Positions 24,427 to 26,498 of a DNA stretch of 26,498 nt are shown piece after piece. The notes under the pieces were generated by a model. That model was not told where the DNA came from, did no database searches, and saw nothing but the letters and a program-made list of their open reading frames with translations. This stretch comes from CAZMFZ01 sp964565665 (GTDB lineage: Bacteria > Bacteroidota > Bacteroidia > Cytophagales > UBA9547). A program made the translations under genes and the position numbers. Position 1 is the stretch's first letter. Each line of letters opens with the position of its first letter. The stretch lies in NCBI GenBank assembly GCA_964565665.1, contig CAZMFZ010000040.1, positions 1-26,498 of the forward strand, read 5' to 3'.

Positions 24427-24582
24427 GAGAAAAAACTCGAGCCTGATCAGGAAATTGAAGTGCAAAATTTCGACAATCCTGATTCTGTAAAAATGATACT
24501 TGTTGAGGGGAAAGTATCTAAAGATGGTAGTTGGAAATACGATACTTTAAAGGCTTACTTAAAAGATATGCCAGTTAATTAA
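24427..24582 (+). pseudogene. In-frame continuation of the interrupted lipoprotein gene
   Basis: The 51 codons after the TAA at 24424-24426 read EKKLEPDQEIEVQNFDNPDS and on to KDGSWKYDTLKAYLKDMPVN, in the same frame and with normal composition, then TAA. There is no start codon of its own near the beginning (the first ATG is mid-way). It is best read as the cut-off C-terminus of the preceding lipoprotein. Confidence 0.5.
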
Positions 24583-24623
24583 TAGATGGATTTTTACAAA
24601 CCAGATAAAACCAAACAAGGCAG

Positions 24624-25856
24624 ATGAAATTCGAAGACTACCACATTCATCCGTCAATTAAAAAAAGCCTGGCCGAGCTGGGTTTCAAACGCCCAACCGA
24701 TATTCAGTTCAAAGCCATTCCAAGTATAATGAATGGCGAGGATGTGATGGCAATTGCCCAAACTGGTACAGGCAAAACAGCTGCATTTGCTATTCCCATC
24801 ATCCATTATCTACAATCCAATACCACACAAAATCATGGCATCCGTGCCTTGGTGCTTGCCCCAACCCGCGAATTGGCTATGCAAATTCATCAGGTGTTCG
24901 AAGCCATTGCCAAGTATTCAAATCTTCACATTTTGGCTTTGGTGGGCGGTGTAGAACAAGAAAAGCAGACTGAAGAATTAAAATTGGGTATAGATATTCT
25001 AATAGCTACACCAGGCAGAATGTTTGACCTTATATACCAAGGTCATGTAAAAATCACCAAAACAGAAATTTTGGTGTTGGATGAATCAGATCAGATGCTC
25101 GCTTTAGGGTTTTTGAAAGATATTCAGGATGTTAAAAAATTCCTTCCCAAAATTCATCAGACACTTTTTTTCTCCGCCACCATCAATGAGCAGATTAAGG
25201 ATTTGGCCTATACTTTGGTTCGCAATCCTATTCGTATTCAGATTTCACCTAAAAATCCTGTTTCGAAAAATGTGAGCCACACAGTAGCTATGATTGCTAT
25301 GGATGATAAACGCTTTTTTCTCGAACGTATTATTAAGCAAAACCCAGAAAGCAAAATCATGGTGTTTGTACGCACAAAAGTACGTGCCGAACGTGTAAAT
25401 AAAGCCATGGAGCGGGTAGATATTCAAACTGTAACCATTCATGGCGATAAAGAGCAAGAAGACCGATTCGATGCCTTAAATGTGTTTTCTACTGGAGAGA
25501 TTAAAGTATTGATCGCTACCGATGTAAGTGCCAGAGGCATAGATATTAAGCAAGTACAATATGTAATTAACTATGATATTCCCGATGTGGCTGAAAACTA
25601 TGTACATCGGGTGGGTCGTACAGGCAGGGGAGTAGATAAAGGATTTGCCATTTCATTTTGCAGTGAAGAAGAAATGCCTTTATTGAGAGATGTAGAGCAG
25701 TTTATTGGGTATGAAATTGAGCAATTAGAAATTGATAAAAAAGATTATCAAGCTGCTATAGACTTCTCTACAGAAGTGAAAACCGATTTGAAAACCTTGA
25801 TGAAGGAAATAGCTGAATTTGAGGAGTTTAAGAAAAAGAAGAAGAAAAAAAGGTAA
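24624..25856 (+). CDS. DEAD-box-family ATP-dependent RNA helicase with DESD motif II
   Basis: 410 residues. All helicase motifs are present in order: Q-motif GFKRPTDIQFKAI; motif I AQTGTGKT (Lys51); Ia PTRELA; Ib TPGR; motif II DESD (153-156; the usual sequence is DEAD, here Ala is replaced by Ser); III SAT (184-186); V ATDVSARGID; VI HRVGRTGR (328-335). It probably unwinds RNA in ribosome assembly or mRNA turnover, as RhlE/CsdA relatives do. The tail ends in a Lys run (KKKKKKKR), which may add RNA affinity, while the long tail domain of CsdA/DbpA types is absent. The start ATG 24624 is 41 nt after the lipoprotein remnant. Confidence 0.94.
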   Translation: MKFEDYHIHPSIKKSLAELGFKRPTDIQFKAIPSIMNGEDVMAIAQTGTGKTAAFAIPIIHYLQSNTTQNHGIRALVLAPTRELAMQIHQVFEAIAKYSNLHILALVGGVEQEKQTEELKLGIDILIATPGRMFDLIYQGHVKITKTEILVLDESDQMLALGFLKDIQDVKKFLPKIHQTLFFSATINEQIKDLAYTLVRNPIRIQISPKNPVSKNVSHTVAMIAMDDKRFFLERIIKQNPESKIMVFVRTKVRAERVNKAMERVDIQTVTIHGDKEQEDRFDALNVFSTGEIKVLIATDVSARGIDIKQVQYVINYDIPDVAENYVHRVGRTGRGVDKGFAISFCSEEEMPLLRDVEQFIGYEIEQLEIDKKDYQAAIDFSTEVKTDLKTLMKEIAEFEEFKKKKKKKR

Positions 25857-25994
25857 TTCTCTTCCTCTCTTGAACTCTTTTTTTTAACCCATAGTAGAAA
25901 GGCCATCTACATTTTGAAAATCAATCATTTGTGTTGATTATTGACTGATAAATCAAAATATTCTAACTTTTTTAACCTTTAATTCAATTTTATA

Positions 25995-26498
25995 ATGATA
26001 AAAACAACAATAGGGCTTTTCTTTTGCCTGTTATTTAGTTTCTGTGGAAGAAATACAGAAAAGCCTACAAACTATAATATTGTAGATTTTGGAGCCCTAA
26101 CTGATTCTACTAAAAAATCGACTAAAGCCATACAAGCAGCCATTGATGAATGTACAAAAAATGGAGGCGGCACAGTTTATATTCCCACAGGTACATTTAT
26201 TTCAGGTACATTGAATTTGAAATCGAACGTTACTTTGTTTTTGGAAAATGGTGCGGTATTGAAAGGCAGCAGCGATACAGCCGATTATTTCGTACAAAAA
26301 GATGGTACTCGTATGGGGCTTTTGTACACTAGAAACCAGAAAAACATTACTATAAACGGAGATGGAATAATTGATGGTAACGGAACTGTATTTTTTGATG
26401 CCACCCAACCTCATAACCCTAGCGATTTGGAAAAATCATTTACCAGACAAGGTGAAGATTTTATGAACATCAAATACGGCTTGGAAGACGGCCCAATT
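25995..26498 (+). CDS. GH28-like glycosidase (polygalacturonase/pectate lyase superfamily), partial
   Basis: 168 codons from ATG 25995 to the window edge; the catalytic part lies beyond it. The N-terminal signal (MIKTTIGLFFCLLFSFCGRN) could be type I or a lipoprotein with an unusual box (FSFC). The mature start, YNIVDFGALTDSTKKSTKAI, then QAAIDECTKNGGGTVYIPTG and LNLKSNVTLFLENGAVLKGS, is the classic GH28 N-terminal rung of a right-handed beta-helix. It probably cuts pectin or another uronic-acid polysaccharide. The GH28 catalytic Asp residues lie downstream and are not visible, so activity cannot be judged. It follows the helicase after 138 nt. Confidence 0.87.
   Translation, partial: MIKTTIGLFFCLLFSFCGRNTEKPTNYNIVDFGALTDSTKKSTKAIQAAIDECTKNGGGTVYIPTGTFISGTLNLKSNVTLFLENGAVLKGSSDTADYFVQKDGTRMGLLYTRNQKNITINGDGIIDGNGTVFFDATQPHNPSDLEKSFTRQGEDFMNIKYGLEDGPI

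Noticed and set aside
23476..24582. Toxin-antitoxin pair formed by the DUF5618 protein and its neighbour
   Set aside because: The neighbour is a lipoprotein with a signal peptide and is not like any toxin or antitoxin, and the two genes do not overlap.
25826..25856. Purine-rich run near the helicase end as a regulatory element
   Set aside because: It is fully explained as the coding sequence of the Lys-rich tail.
1..26498. tRNA, rRNA, CRISPR array, insertion sequence or phage genes
   Set aside because: I saw no cloverleaf-like, rRNA-like or spaced direct-repeat array, and no transposase or integrase sequence in any frame I read.

Overview
The window looks like a chromosomal piece of an AT-rich member of the Bacteroidota. 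The evidence is a type IX secretion (T9SS) cassette with a gliding-motility-type C-terminal domain, a PorP/SprF-family protein, a Reg_prop/Y_Y_Y sensor kinase, an HYC_CC_PP-type protein, and promoter-like TAnnTTTG boxes with no obvious Shine-Dalgarno sequences. I cannot name a genus.

Positions 1-2570 (all minus strand) hold a metal-handling cluster. It contains an HMA-DUF4396 membrane protein cut by the window edge, an AraC-type regulator with an HMA-like CxxC N-terminus, a Met/His/Cys-rich secreted protein, a periplasmic HMA protein ending in a GCCQYER motif, and an HYC_CC_PP-like protein. Copper is the most likely metal, but that is inference. Positions 2571-3673 hold no intact gene. They carry two apparently decayed ORFs (one per strand), two dyads and promoter-like boxes.

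Positions 3674-15877 form a compact operon (gaps of 1 and 5 nt): a 2951-residue secreted repeat protein with a CHU_C/type B T9SS signal, a PorP/SprF-like outer-membrane protein and a PD40-PKD-OmpA envelope protein. This is the usual substrate, partner and anchor layout. By my count the giant protein has about 32 immunoglobulin/PKD-like repeats. Repeats 9-16 and 17-24 match one-to-one, so the protein grew by duplication of an eight-domain block.

Positions 16016-22458 are devoted to signalling: a secreted protein of unknown function, a 1049-residue periplasmic-propeller histidine kinase, then a three-gene unit of two unrecognised small proteins and a kinase-like protein. The last keeps its H-box and DxGxG motif but has lost the N-box Asn and the glycines of the G2 box.

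The remainder is mixed: hisG without visible his neighbours, a DUF5618-like protein, a lipoprotein gene interrupted by an in-frame stop, a DEAD-box-family RNA helicase with DESD in motif II, and the 5' part of a GH28-like glycosidase running off the window.
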